Origin: Adineta ricciae | Lineage: Eukaryota > Rotifera > Eurotatoria > Adinetida > Adinetidae | Assembly (NCBI GenBank): GCA_905250025.1 | Contig: CAJNOJ010000379.1 | Coordinates: 6,813-70,812 of the forward strand | Direction of reading: 5' to 3' | Length of the DNA stretch: 64,000 nt | Notes under the pieces: model-generated | What the model saw: the letters and a program-made list of their open reading frames with translations, nothing else | Database searches by the model: none | What the model was told of the DNA's origin: nothing | Shown here: positions 9,985-22,087 of the stretch, piece by piece | Layout of the letters: every line of letters starts with the position of its first letter | Position numbering within the stretch: the stretch's first letter is position 1 | Made by a program: the position numbers and the translations under genes

Positions 9985-12293
9985 TTATAATTTGTTTTCA
10001 AGTAATTTTTGGCCAGCTTCAATTGCTGCCTGATCATCAGCATCGGGTCCACCAAGTTTTGCTAGAAAGTTTTCGAGTTCGACACGTCGTTTCTGTATTG
10101 CAGAATTATAGCTGTTTTTGCGTTCCGTAACTAAGCCCGTGACGGCTGCTTGTGTCATTTGTGTCTCTTGTTTCAACTGTGCTAGAAATTGATTTCGTTC
10201 ATTATCGTCACGCGCGGCAAGCATTTTTGACAGACCAGCCAGACGAGTCATTACATAATTCGTAGACATATCCACATAAGTTCGAGACATTAGATAAAGC
10301 ATTTGCGTTTGAGAATCAATTTCGATAGCTTGTGCTTTAAGAAGATCTACATAAAAGAGTCGTTCATCCAGTGTCAGTGATTCTGTCCCTGCTTGATTTG
10401 CTTGAGTGATAAAAGGTCCAAGAGTACCACTTAAAGTGATTTCAGCACGCGTGGCAATCTCGGCAAAGAATAAAACTAATTGACCCCATTGTTCTCGAAC
10501 ACGTGATAGTAAATGCAACGCTTCACGAAGAAGTTCAAGGATTTCCTTGTAATGAATACGCGTCATATCTAATGAAGCGATTTTGCCCATTAATTTTGCT
10601 ACTTCTTCTTGATTTTGCTTGAGTTGATCGAAGATTTTATCATAGCGGCTTTCACTTGATTGCAATCGATTTAAAGAAAGTTGTACAGCAAATTTTTCGT
10701 TTTGCGACGAATCACCTGGTTCCGTTGATGGGCCCGTAGCAGGCGGAGAAGGAGGTACACCACCACCATTCATTTCCTCAGCTGCTTCCATTGGTTTGGT
10801 GTCTTGCGCTAATTGATTAAAACGATTTGTTAGACTTTGAGCCACATTTTGATCAATTTCTTTTCCACTATTCATCGCTTGTTTAACCTGATTAACTGTT
10901 TCATCCATAAGACTGACGCCCGTTTGCATCAGTTTACTAGCCTTGTCCTTAAAATTATTGTTCTTTCCTGCTGCGATCGATCCGAGAAATGTTTCGAATG
11001 TAACCTTATATGCTTCGAGTTCTTTACTAGGATTGACTGTACTCGAAAGAAGGTTTTTTCCCATATTGAGAACATCGTTTACTCTTGGTAGAGCTTTGCT
11101 GATACTTTCTGAGAAGAGTTTACCATAGGTCAATGCTTGTCCTGCACCCATTGACAAAGCTGACTGAGTCCCGCCACCAACTACAGATCCCATTCCGCCA
11201 AGATTGCCCTGTACTAAGGTCTGTCCAGCTGTCTTAGTTATACCAATAACAGCACGACCTAAGTCATAGAGAAGACTCTGAAAACCGGTGGGTATCTTTC
11301 GAAGAGCTCGACTATATTCTTTCTGTGCTGTTTGAACAGCTTCTCGAGCTTCATTGTAATGCGAACGGATTGTTTCACCTAATTTAGTCATTTCAACTTG
11401 CATAGTTCTTGATACGTTCAATTCAATTTCTGTCTGTCTTAGCTTTGTTTCTTGAAGTCCGCGTGTCGTCTCCGTCGTAGCAATTACTTCACCGAGTAAG
11501 TTCATCACAGTAAGGAAGCTGACGTGCGTTATATTTGCCAAAGTCACACATGATTTACCAAGTCGTTCGATTTCTTGTAATGTGCTAGGTAATAACATAT
11601 TAATGATACGCGGTGTCGATTTCTTCGATGCTAGAGTCTGTAAAGCAATTTGAACTTGTTTCGGTATTAATGCCATCGAAGCTTGGATCTTGTTCATATT
11701 AATATGTGCTCCCAAAAATGCTTCCCAACCATCTAAGCCAATCAGAAAAAAATTGTAGTCATGATTTTATGGAATATTTTTTACGAAAAAATCCGCTTTC
11801 TAATTGTTCTCAGATCGACCTTACCGTTCGCAATTTGAGTCAGTGTAGCCCGAAACGAACTCGGATATCGCATGTAAACAAAAGTGTAATCTGGTTGGTA
11901 ATCACGAAACGAAAAATCGAGTTTACTCGATACAACCATTAATTGACCAAGCAGACTGACTGTTGACGGTCCATTGATAATAAATCGTTCCCAAGGAAGA
12001 TCCATATTAGATTGTGATACTAATGCCGAATCCGGATCGATTCCAGCAATAGCATCTATATACAGAAAGAAAAAAGTTAGATTAAATCAGTTAAGAGAAC
12101 ATACATACTCGTTTCAGCAGATCGATAAATTCGGGATCTTTTCCAAAGTGTCAAACTTTTGTCAAATTTGGAAGAATCCACCACAGAACAAATTATTAGT
12201 AACGCTAGCAAAATTATTTGTTCTTTATTTTTCGCTCAAAAACGAATCGGACTCACCTGTTAATGAACATACCAATATAATTAGAGAACACAT
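9985..12293 (-). CDS. Secreted helix-rich protein, three exons (paralogue of 15231-18049)
   Basis: Exons on the minus strand: 12293-12257 (MCSLIILVCSLTG, signal-like), 12055-11825 and 11732-9985. The introns (12056-12256, 11733-11824) have GT-AG ends and consistent phase 1, giving about 671 aa. Exon 2 carries the motif SKLDFSFRDY; exon 3 begins DGWEAFLGAHINMNKIQ. Exon 3 is long and helical: heptad-rich segments, a central Gly/Ala-rich apolar stretch (about QGNLGGMGSVVGGG), a Pro/Gly linker (GGGVPPSPPATGPSTEPGD), then the conserved block WGQLVLFFAEIATRAEI. The 15231 gene has the same exon structure and motifs. The family is not recognised. Long helices with one apolar hairpin recall helical membrane-inserting proteins, but this is only structural analogy. 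It looks intact. Confidence 0.7.
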
Positions 12294-13378
12294 CTGAAAA
12301 GAATAACAAAAAATATTTAAAACGTAAGGGTTTTCGATTATGGCACCATTGACAATGATAGGTGACGAGTTTATTTCTCATCGGACAAACGAATAATATC
12401 AGATCTGCGAGAGGAACATCTATCACAACTAGTTACTACCTGAGGCCATTGATTCATGTCTATTTCAACTATATGTTCAGACCATCTTCAAACGATCAGT
12501 ACGGATTTATGCCGACAATTAAAATCCTTTAATGGAAACTCATACACTCAACTAATAAACTATTCGATTGCATGAGATTTTCGCGGAAAGATCAAGTTAC
12601 TCATGAAATATATTGATTGATACTTGTGATCGTCCTTGAGTTGATTTCAATCATTTGTACTTCACTTTAAAAAAATCAATCAAATCACTCTTCTTCGAGT
12701 GAATTGACTGGCAAAAATTATTCGGAAGTAATTCCTATCCGTATTATTTAACATAATCGAACCAATGATGCGCAAAATAAGTAATTTTCATATTTATGAA
12801 AAAAGTTTGTCAAAGAAAAGTGTTGCTTTTCTGATTACCATAATTTATATCAATGAGATGCCGTGAATAAATAAGTCAATTAATTGTTGATTTGTGCCTT
12901 CGAACAGAAGAATTTTGAAGTAGCAATTAACTCTCACTGTTGTTTCAATCAGATGTTACTGATTTCTTCGATATGGAGAGATTTTAAAGAAGAATACTTG
13001 CAAATTTATTTTGACGTACACACTGGCTATTCTTGGGCCTGATTTCAGTAACAATCCGAGATCTTTCTTTCGAAAGAATAAACGAAACTATCGACTTGTA
13101 ACAGAGTGAACATAATAAGTCACTGATCGATTCCAATGCATAGAGTCTTGTTCTGAAGGAAGAAAACAGGTGGGTACATTAGAAAGTATCGCATTTACAT
13201 TAATGATCGGAATAAATCAATTGAATGCGATGCATAATGAGCTGTTCTTGAGAAGCAGTTCTCGTGACTAATTAGATTATTTCTATTGGAATACTGATTA
13301 ATCAAGTACTGCATTCGTTCCTATATATATTGCTAGATTATTCAGAGAATATTATCCATCGCTGCATACCAGATAATA
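12294..13378. other. Shared intergenic region between divergent secreted-protein genes
   Basis: About 1.1 kb between the start of the minus-strand helical gene and the plus-strand coiled-coil gene. It is AT-rich and without ORFs. A TATATATA box at 13323-13330 lies about 50 bp before the ATG at 13379. The whole region recurs, nearly unchanged, at 46103-47187. Confidence 0.5.
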
Positions 13379-15044
13379 ATGAAATCTCTTGGAAACAGCG
13401 TGAAAATTGTTGTTCTCCTCATATTGATTATCCATTCGCAAGCCGATGATTCAAGTTGGTATCAAACTTTTTTGAATGAACAAGTTGCTCCATCATATGC
13501 CAATGCATATCAAACGTTGAGAAACAAAATTATCAATCCTTTATTGGCATATACGAATAGCAACTCTACTTCAAATGGAACCAGCGCAACAGAAATTGTA
13601 TCATTGGCACAAGAAGTGACATGTGCAGCAAAGGAACTTTATGCAAGTCTGTCCAATGCATTGAATGCAAGTGAACAACTTAACACTATTGTCGAGAATA
13701 AAACATCGCAAGCCATATTAGAAGTCTCACAAAAAGAAAATGAAATTCGGCAAGTCAACGAACAATTAAGCTCGATTGAAGCTCGATTGACCGATGCACA
13801 AAATAATGTAAATCAAGCCGAAAATGATGTGAAAAATACAGAAAATGAATTAGCTCAGAGTGATGCACATCTTGCCGACGAGCTGCAAAAACGTAAGACG
13901 TACATTCATCACAACTATGGTTTTAATTTGTTCAATTTTAAATTTGTTTTAGTTGAAAAAGCACGAGTCTGTGGACTTAGAAAAAAACGATTCTTACACA
14001 AGGTAAGTAACTATTCTATAGCCTTCGAGTGACAAACAAGGTTTTAGAAGAAGAGTTGAATTGATGCTGCACACTTCGTGATAACTATTGAATAAGGACG
14101 TCATGTATCAGCAGTATTGTGTAAAAAACAAAGTTCGAAAATCCAAAGATGAATATTTTGATAATGAAACGATGATCTAGTTTATTGTCGCGTTTGAGAT
14201 GATTTGAAATAAATCGAAGAATTATAGGTTTATTTGTACTATTTCGTTTTTTCGTCGTCTTGATCTTGAAAAGTGTAATATTTTGAAATCAAATGAATGG
14301 TAGAGTGAAGATATTATATTAGATAGGACGAAATGATAATAGGAACATCCCAGACTTTTATGAAGATAAAATCAAAAAGATTAAAATATGAGAGCGAAAT
14401 AGAGAGATTGGTTTGTTTAGGTTTGGAGAGAAATTGTTCGTCGTCCTGTGGACACCGTTCGGGACAAGGTCATTAGTCCCATTGTTAAGCCTGTCATGCC
14501 CATTCTCAGTCCTGTTCTTCGTGTTCCTTGCGCAGCACTTAATTATGGAGGTATTAACAGTGCAAAAGATCGTCGAGGAGCTGCTCAAGGTGCAGTGAAT
14601 GCAGCCAGAGAACAACTGGCTACTCGTCGACAAGAACTTGAGAGACTTCGTGCTGAACGAACTAACTTTCAAGCTCAAAAGTCTCAGGCAACTGCTCAAC
14701 TTCAATCTCTTACCTTAACTCTTGTTCAATTTCAAGCTCAACAACTGGCTTTAGGTAATATGACACAAGATATGCGAAATGTCATTAAACATCTGGCAGC
14801 TTTTGTTTCCAAGTCATCTGTTCTGTACGACGAATTGAAAGATTTTGTTAGCTTTGAAACTTTGATCGAACCATTAAATTCTATCTTGATGGAGCTGATT
14901 GATAATGGGGTAACGACCAAGACGATTGCTGGTGCCAGTCAAATTTCGTCGAGTGAAACTCTTTTAACTAGAAACACTATTGACCTTCTTAAAGCTTACT
15001 TACCTACTTTATCTTCGGTTGAAAATCTTCTTGCTGCCTGTTAG
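13379..15044 (+). CDS. Secreted coiled-coil protein, three exons
   Basis: Exons 13379-13892, 13953-14002 and 14421-15044; introns of 60 bp (GTAAGA...TTTTAG) and 418 bp (GTAAGT...TTTAG) keep the frame, giving about 395 aa. Residues 1-22 (MKSLGNSVKIVVLLILIIHSQA) form a signal peptide. Several NxS/T sites follow (NSNSTSNGTS). Residues about 90-175 are strongly coiled-coil (NEIRQVNEQLSSIEARL and following). Exon 2 supplies LEKARVCGLRKKRFLHK. Exon 3 has a Pro-rich turn (PIVKPVMPILSPVL), a conserved Cys, then a second coiled coil (AAREQLATRRQELERLRAER) and a helical C-terminus. The family is not recognised. It lies between two paralogous helical genes and may act with them. A second version is at 47188-48455. 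Confidence 0.75.
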
Positions 15045-15230
15045 AATCTCGAAACATTTCAGTTCCTACTCACTCTATATTTATTGCTCTCTTCTATTCC
15101 TCGTAAGGAGAACCATGACATTAATTATTACTTTTCAAATAAAGAATTTAATTAGTCGACGAGAAAGAATGTTTTAGAAACATATAATCATAAGAAATGC
15201 ATTGATTTATATTTTCTAGAAACTAAACAA

Positions 15231-18049
15231 ATGTTGATTCTGTTCATTTTAAAAATCTTGTTCATTGTCAAAGTAATCGGTTATGATGATGTTCAACCCA
15301 TTGTTGTTCCATCATTGGTTCACGAATTTGTTCTGCCCAAGAATCCACTCGTCAATCCTTTCTACAATCCTCAAATCGATGCATTATCGACTTTTGATAC
15401 GGTACTTGCAATCAAAGGTCGTTTGACTGGTCGTTCAATTGGTGAGACAGAATAGTCTTCGAAATAAGTTCATAATTTAGTCTTATTTCATTTATAGAAA
15501 TTGATGACACCGATATCAGCAATTTAGAACAACGTTCAACCATAGATTCTGCATGGGAAAATCTGATTGTGAGCGGACCGATTACAGTAAATTTGTTAGC
15601 TCAAGTGATGGTTTTATCTAGCAAACGAGACTTTTCGTTTCGCGATGCTGTGCCGGGCAATATTTTTCAATATGTCAAGTATCCAGACTCATTCCGTATG
15701 ACTCTCAATCAAATCTCCAATGGTAAGACATACACCATTAATAACCGTAAAACTATCGGTAGATATCTCAATCGTTGTCCGGATGCTCGAATGAATATCA
15801 TATTTAACTCCCGTTCAGTTCGTTCATATTTTATTCACTAGAGCAAATTGAGTGAAACAAATAGAAATAGAAACTGTATCAATTAACCGAAAAAGGTCAT
15901 CGAAGACTAATATTTTTCGTTCACAAATAGTAAGAAAATTCTATTTTATATTCTGAACGTAGTCGACTAGATTGGTCTTTCCTTCTAAAAGCTTTGATAT
16001 ACGCACAATAATATTTTTACTTTGAAAATCTCAGAATATAATGTTTCACACTTTTCTATTTGTCTTTATTTCACTTGATATACTCTATTCAATGAGATAT
16101 GAACGAACGCAATCGAAGTCAGACAATGTATTAAAACTCCAAGTACAAATCTTCTCAATCCAGTGATAGTTATGACGCTAATTCTAGATGCCAGTGTTTG
16201 CAGAATTTTTCAGTGATTGATTAATGTAATTTCACGTAATACCGTTATTGTTTCTGAAAAATTCAAATGAATGGCAGACATGGATAATTGTACTTCTTTC
16301 TTTTATGTAGAGGGTTGGCGCGCCTTTCTCACAGCACACATCAATATGGATAAACTTCAACTAAATATGCAACGTATTCCAACTCATATCAAGATTGCAT
16401 TGAGCATATTGTCAACAACAACAACACAAACGTCAAAACAAATTGAAACACAAATGTCGAAAATCTTACAAACTGTTCTAAGAATTGGCAATGATTGTAT
16501 TAGCGTAGCTAATGATACCCATATAGCATTCTCTACTGTTATGAATTATCTTGGTGAAGTTATTGCTTTGACAGAAACAAGTAAAAGTCTACGAGAAACT
16601 CGACTTAGAGAAACAGAAATTGAACTGAATGTATCTCGAGTCTGGCAGAAGCAATTAAAACAATTACGTAATATTCTCAAGGAACATTATGAAAGTACGG
16701 TAGAAGATCTACGTTTTGCTCATATAGAATATTCAAGAGCATTGGCTAGACGTTCGTCAAGATTTGAAAAGGGTCTAATGCGTCTGACTAGTGCTGTCGT
16801 CAAATTGACGAGAAATGCTGCTAAAGTGCTGGAGAGATTGACTTCAGACGAGCAACAAATTAATGGAGCTTCTTCAGCTCTAAATTATCTGCTCAATGGA
16901 TCCGTCATGGCTACAGCAGACAATGGTAAAGCACTTCTTATAGCACAATCACTTTCTGAATCAATGAACGATTTATTCAGTATATTCAATGATATATTTT
17001 ATTCAATAAATAATCAGACAACCAGTCACAATCCAAAAGAAATGGAAAACATTTTATGCGAGATTGAAACTTACGAAAAATTAATTGGAAAAACTGACAT
17101 AGTCATAAATGTTGTTAATCCAATTTTAGAACAAATAAAAAATGTTACCATCAAAGCTATTGAATTAGCGCAAGATAATGCTCTTGGAAAGTCAGTCAAT
17201 AGGACTGAAACAGATTATGTTTCAGCTCAATTGAAGAAATTGATTGGAGAGATGAAAAAAATAGATGCTGCCGCAGGACTTATCGACGATCCCTCTGGTA
17301 TGAAACCATCTGAAGATAATCAGTTTTCATCGGATTCTGCAAAAATGGCCATTCAGATAACAGAACAGAAACTCGAAGATGCACGAAAGCGAAGTGATGC
17401 CAGTCTGGCTCAATTACGAAAGAATATGAATGACATGAATGAACTAGTAGGTAAAATAGCTTCATTGGACTTGACACGAATCAGTTATGCTGAACTTCTG
17501 GATTACATGCGGCAAGCTTTACGTCTTCTTGCTACAATGCGTCAAACTTGGGCACAGCTTGTTCTATTTTTCTCGACCATAGCCAGTCAAGCAGAAATTG
17601 CTCTCTCAGGCACACTTGATCCATTCATTCAACAAGCCAAACGTGCCGGTAACGAGGACATTTCGGCAGACGAGCGTAGTTTCTTTGTGGAATTACTTAA
17701 AGAACAATCGATTAGTATTTATCAAACTTCCTATTCACTTTTCATTATGTCTCGAACGTATGTTGATATGTCCAATGAGTTCTTAATGCCACGACTCTCT
17801 GGACTGTCACTCATGTTCACAGCCAAAGATGATAATGAACGAATGGTACTCAATAATAGGTTAGCGTTAGAAACTAAAGCTACACAAACAAAGGTGAAAG
17901 CATTAGTCGAAGAACGCAAAATGACCTATACATCTATGGTTAACAATCAACTCAGAAAACTACAAACCACTCTACAGAATTTAGGAGGACCATCAATAGA
18001 AAATCAACGTGCAATTGATGAAGCTAGTGAACTTTTAAGTAGTCAATAA
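15231..18049 (+). CDS. Secreted helix-rich protein, three exons (paralogue of 9985-12293)
   Basis: Exons 15231-15441, 15498-15722 and 16311-18049, with GT-AG introns of 56 and 588 bp and phase 1 at both junctions, giving about 724 aa. Residues 1-18 (MLILFILKILFIVKVIGY) form a signal peptide. Exon 2 has SKRDFSFRDAVPG, parallel to SKLDFSFRDY in the paralogue. Exon 3 begins EGWRAFLTAHINMDKLQ. It shares LGEVIALTETSKSLRETRL, a long helical region, then WAQLVLFFSTIASQAEIALS and MSRTYVDMS near the C-terminus. It starts only 187 bp after the coiled-coil gene, in the same direction. Intron 2 is much longer than in the paralogue. No function can be assigned. It looks intact. Confidence 0.75.
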
Positions 18050-18330
18050 TCTGTTTTTAGTCTTCATATTCAAAATTTTTTTATACCTATAAGAGTTGTT
18101 TAACATATACCAGAGGTGAGTGTGGAGCAGCTACTATATGGTCGGTTCGACTAGGTTTCAGTCTCGTTAGATGACTTTGTAGTTTCAAAATGATCGAATT
18201 CAAGCAATTCCATCGTCAACGTGTGGGTAGATTCGCCATGACCGATTTCGTCTTTTGCTCGGAAACACTCATAAGATAGCTTATTATCGTGTTTCAAAAG
18301 TTCGTGCAACTCGTTTACTTTTGAATGTAG
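18050..18330. other. Intergenic spacer
   Basis: No ORF supported. It separates the helical gene from mariner debris. Confidence 0.4.
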
Positions 18331-18336
18331 TGACCT

Positions 18337-18540
18337 TTATGAGCAGCTATATGTTGCCAGCAATCTTGAAACTCTGTATTCCTTTACAAAAAAATCGGAA
18401 ACAAGATCATTCAAATAGTCCTCAACAGTTGTGATCACTCCATCGTCAGAGCTGAAAGTCTGACCTCGAAGGAATCTCTTCAATTTTGAGAACATATGGT
18501 AATCGGACGGATGGTTCAGCTCCAACAAGTAAAATACAAG
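18337..18540 (-). mobile_element. mariner transposase C-terminal fragment
   Basis: The minus-strand ORF reads LNHPSDYHMFSKLKRFLRGQ then FSSDDGVITTVEDYLNDL, matching the end of mariner transposases (usual form PSDFHLFPKLKKHLRG...FSSDDEV). The upstream catalytic part is missing, so this is a remnant. Confidence 0.75.
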
Positions 18541-18657
18541 TTATCAGTTGAATAAAATGATTATCTGAATATTCTTTTTCACCATAATCTTTTTTCATTT
18601 GCTCTTTACTTTTCATTAATAATTCAAAACTTCAACATCAATTGTAATAACTAAATT

Positions 18658-19250
18658 TTGCCCGATAGAAGAAGGCAGACAGTGGGACCCACCGGATATG
18701 GCTTTTATAGCACTAATCGTACAATTTCAGGCGAGAACGGGAACATTCGAAGGCCATTGGGAACTCGTGCCAGTGTTATGAGAAGGGAAGCGGCTACTCG
18801 ACTGCATCAGCACAATCCACTGCTTCGTTCAGAGCCAGTTTCGGCTGGAGCTGGTAGCAGGAGGACGGTAGCCCGGAGAGAACGACGGGAAAGATTGAGG
18901 ACCCATCATCCTAAGGCACCACCACCATCAACAACATCGAAGGAGAGGATGATGGGCCAGCCAACACACCACAGTCAACTATCATCATTTACAACGACAA
19001 TATGGGTGACAGCATCACAGATGACCACCCTCAATCTCTCCGATGAGGAGTCTTGATGGAGACATGAGGCCCTTCAGGCCCTCCAGTCCTTCTCTTCCTC
19101 TTCTTTTTTATTGTTTGAGTGGCCCATTCGGCCATCAAACAACACCAGAGGGGCTCTTGAGGACAAGTAGCAACTTAACAGAAACTAGTCAATAAGAAAC
19201 AACAAAAAATTTTTTTTTATTTAATTTAAATTAAATTTTTTTTTCGAGTT
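18658..19250 (+). other. GC-richer island with basic 132-aa ORF, probable element 3' end
   Basis: The ORF at 18658-19056 starts only with TTG. It encodes an Arg/Thr/Pro-rich chain (RREAATRLHQHNPLLRSE, VARRERRERLRTHHPK) with no family I recognise. Base composition is clearly richer in GC than the flanks until about 19160, then an A/T-run tail (19200-19245) follows. The composition step and A-rich end suggest the 3' end of a retroelement. Hypothetical. Confidence 0.3.
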
Positions 19251-19356
19251 CGAGTTGAGTATTCTTTTCTTTTTATTCGTATGAATCTTTCCTTTTCATG
19301 ATTCTATATGCGCGTGTGATCCTCTTTTGTTCTCGAATGAAAAAATAATTAATATA

Positions 19357-19728
19357 TTAACTAATGTGACAATACACAAAACGAGCAATTTTCATTGTTT
19401 TAGGAAGTTCTCGATGAATGAATGTACTCCCATTCAGAATATCTGACGTATAACAGTCGCTTGTACTGAAAAAGATGTCAATAATATCAGAGTTTCGATT
19501 CTGATGGATAATAAATAAACGTTCCCTTCCGTTAAAAGCAAAGGTTCCAACCTATATAATGAGGCCATCGCTTGACAAAGCAATTGTTTGAACTGCGAAA
19601 TCGCCATTACCAAATCCTGATAATACAGCTAAAGTGTGAGGCCAATCGTTACGAATAACGATCTCCGAAATACGATCACAATTCAAACCATTGACAGCTA
19701 TTGATTTAACTTTTCCAGATATATCTGC
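19357..19728 (-). pseudogene. FG-GAP/VCBS-like repeat fragment
   Basis: Minus-strand reading gives ISGKVKSIAVNGLNCDRISE, then IVIRNDWPHTLAVLSGFGNG and DFAVQTIALSSDGLII followed by a stop. Spacing and motifs (D-x-N/G...V.....L.GFGNGDF) fit integrin-type FG-GAP/VCBS propeller repeats, which are abundant in bdelloid genomes. A second open piece (19357-19553, VGTFAFNGRERLFIIHQN) may be a neighbouring blade. No start codon or complete gene. Confidence 0.4.
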
Positions 19729-19872
19729 AAGAAACCTTTTTTTTGCCTCAGTAGAGGCGTATAAACAAAGATGATTTTTTCGCTCATTCTTTGCTCGTGA
19801 TGGTCAACAAATTACACACGAATTTATATCGACGTGAGGGTGAAAATATCTATCTCACACATATGACCACGC

Positions 19873-20660
19873 TCATCGTCCGCTCCGCCATGATTTTATT
19901 TCAGTTTCGCACAAAATTCCACACTTCTTCTGTAACTCCAATGAATGATTCTGAAAATTGTCTATAAGCCTTTCTAACAATTGCCGCCGCGGAAAACATA
20001 TATCGATCACATCAGCACCACAGAAAATTCTCACCCCATTGTCCACCATAATCACAGCGGCTCCTTGCACCAGTGATCCATACCAAATTAATGAAAGCCA
20101 AGCATTATCTCCTGTCTCCACATATATCTTTACCAATTGATCTGAAGGCACGTTCTTCAACTGCAATGCACCACACTGTCCGACATACATAGATAGCTTG
20201 CATATTGTCTTCGATTCTAATTTCTTTATTATTGTATAAGAACAGAGTATACCTTCTACAGCATTACATGCTTCTGATCTGACACTTGAGTTGTCGACTT
20301 GCAGTGCATTGATTAAAGCTAAGATCACATTGTGCGTCGCTGCTTTTCACCCATGTTTCCAAATGTCTCAAAAGCCTTTACCATGGCCCTAGAAGCTTTG
20401 CCGTGTAGTGCATCAACAAGAGCAGAGATTACGCCATTTGTTGTCCATTTCGCAGCCAAATTCCCAAGGGCCTCACAGGCGACTTGCCTGACATTGAGCA
20501 GTGTAGAAATCGTTAACTCGATTCGAGTATTAATACTTCCTTCGAATTCTACATCTTCTACTTTAGAATTCCCAGTTTCGAGTTTTCCGCTAAGCAACTC
20601 GTAAGTGATTGATCGTAAATCCTGGAGTGACTCATTATTAACTATTATGTAACTGTTGAT
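19873..20660 (-). pseudogene. HEAT-repeat protein fragment with a frameshift
   Basis: Minus-strand frames give LNVRQVACEALGNLAAKWTT, VISALVDALHGKASRAMVKA and FETFGNMGEK, then after a one-base shift near 20335 VILALINALQVDNSSVRSEA. These are tandem helical HEAT units (R..A..ALG.L.......V...L..AL). The downstream frame runs on to KKCGILCETEIKSW and then stops. A single missing base in the AAAAG run would restore the frame, so it is either a pseudogene or a sequencing error. The open frame extends upstream beyond 20604 (NNESLQDLRSITYELL). No start is visible. Confidence 0.6.
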
Positions 20661-21561
20661 TAAATATCAACCAGCCGATTACTTATTATCAATCAACGGG
20701 CTATCAACTAATCAGCATCTCACTATTAAATGCTACCTAATCATCTATTCAATATATGCCTATCAATTATCATCCAACTAGCGGTAACGAATCCCGTTCA
20801 TATTGACCCTGACTATGCCGTTGCCAGCTGCACCCTCACTCTCACACCATCACCCACACCCACACCTTCACCCTCACCCTTATTCATTCTGATTTAGTTA
20901 TTATGTCTTTCTTCTCAGTTATTAGTAGATAAAAATGAGAACTCTAAAATAATTGAATCAATTACAGATTCTGTTAAAGAACTACTTGTTTTACTAAACT
21001 GATTTAAATCCAAGACGGAAAAGTGGACCCTGAATTCTCGGATCCTTGTGAATTTTTCGGGTTCCTTCCGGCCCTGACAAAGAGAAAAGATTATTCTAGA
21101 ATCTCGTAAAATCCAAACCGATAGGTGAGGATATTAGCGAATGAAATATACGCCGTCGAAAATAATATCTGAAGTTTGATCAAGTCATTCGTCACACATG
21201 TTCGTGTTTCGATTTTAAATCGAAATGAAATCAATCGAGAAATATGTGGATGTGGAGAAAGGGAGAGAAAGAACGTAAATAAATCAGCGTCAACTGATTC
21301 ACTGCACGAAAAAATATTTTTTTCCTTTTCGCATAGTTTTTTGTATGACGCTGGATTCTATGACTCATTCGTGGAAAAATATCCTTTATTTTTCACTATC
21401 GAACCATGATTTTCATATTTGTGAGGGCGTGGCTGAGGTGAGAGTTAAGAGACAACACTTACACTCAAATCATATATAAATAGTGACATATTTCATTTTG
21501 CATAACAGTACAGAAAGTACGAACAAATATATATAACTCACAAGCACGCATAACAAGAAAC
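20661..21561. other. Non-coding stretch with interstitial telomere-like tract
   Basis: C-rich tract CACCCTCACTCTCACACC... at 20831-20881 (ACCCAC/ACCCTC units). No supported ORF. Confidence 0.5.
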
Positions 21562-21837
21562 ATGGGACAGCAAAATGGTTCTTATAAGCCTGATTTTTAT
21601 AAATATCATGGTCAAGATGCTGATTATGTGATTGGAGAATTGGAAAAACAAGGTAAACCAAGAAATGATGAACTTATCGATTTCTAAATTTTATTTCAGG
21701 TTATACATGTAAAAAATATGACACACAGCGATTAGTGCAAGCTAGACCACTATCACCAATTCCAGATCCAAAAACTGTTCATGTCTATATCTGCAAATTA
21801 ACAAACACGATACACCAGATTCAAACAAAATATTGAA
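21562..21837 (+). CDS. Small two-exon protein, possible potato-inhibitor-I/I78-like fold
   Basis: Exon 1 21562-21650 (MGQQNGSYKPDFYKYHGQ ... GELEKQ), a 48-bp intron with GTAAAC...TTTCAG, exon 2 21699-21837 ending TKY-stop; about 75 aa. The pattern of an acidic helix (DADYVIGELEKQGY), a variable loop, then a beta strand VHVYICKLTN and I..IQ is like small serine-peptidase inhibitors of the potato inhibitor I/I78 families. The identity is tentative and the reactive loop (VQARPLSPIPDPK) is longer than usual. No signal peptide. Confidence 0.5.
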
Positions 21838-21987
21838 TATCAATAGACACGCATGTCATATTCTCCAATTATGTTTCGCTTTTTTTCTTTGTCTAACATT
21901 CTTGTTTCTGCCGACAAAATACATACATATGTTAGCGTCGGTGATGACATACACTGACACTAGACGAAGATGAAGTTGATCCTTTTT

Positions 21988-22010
21988 GAGGGTGAGGGTG
22001 CGGGGTGTGA
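21988..22010 (+). repeat. Interstitial telomere-like G-rich tract
   Basis: TTGAGGGTGAGGGTGCGGGG; one of a set of similar short tracts in the window. Confidence 0.5.
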
Positions 22011-22087
22011 GCTTTGGTCTTTCTTTCATTATCACTCCCATCCTCAATAAACAAAGGAGTTCTCAATGTCATTAACATTCTGCCATG

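Noticed and set aside
10837-11128. Plus-strand ORFs of 60-84 aa
   Set aside because: Shadows of the long minus-strand helical gene.
14358-14705. Minus-strand Ser-rich ORF of 115 aa
   Set aside because: Opposite strand of coiled-coil exon 3, with no motif of its own.
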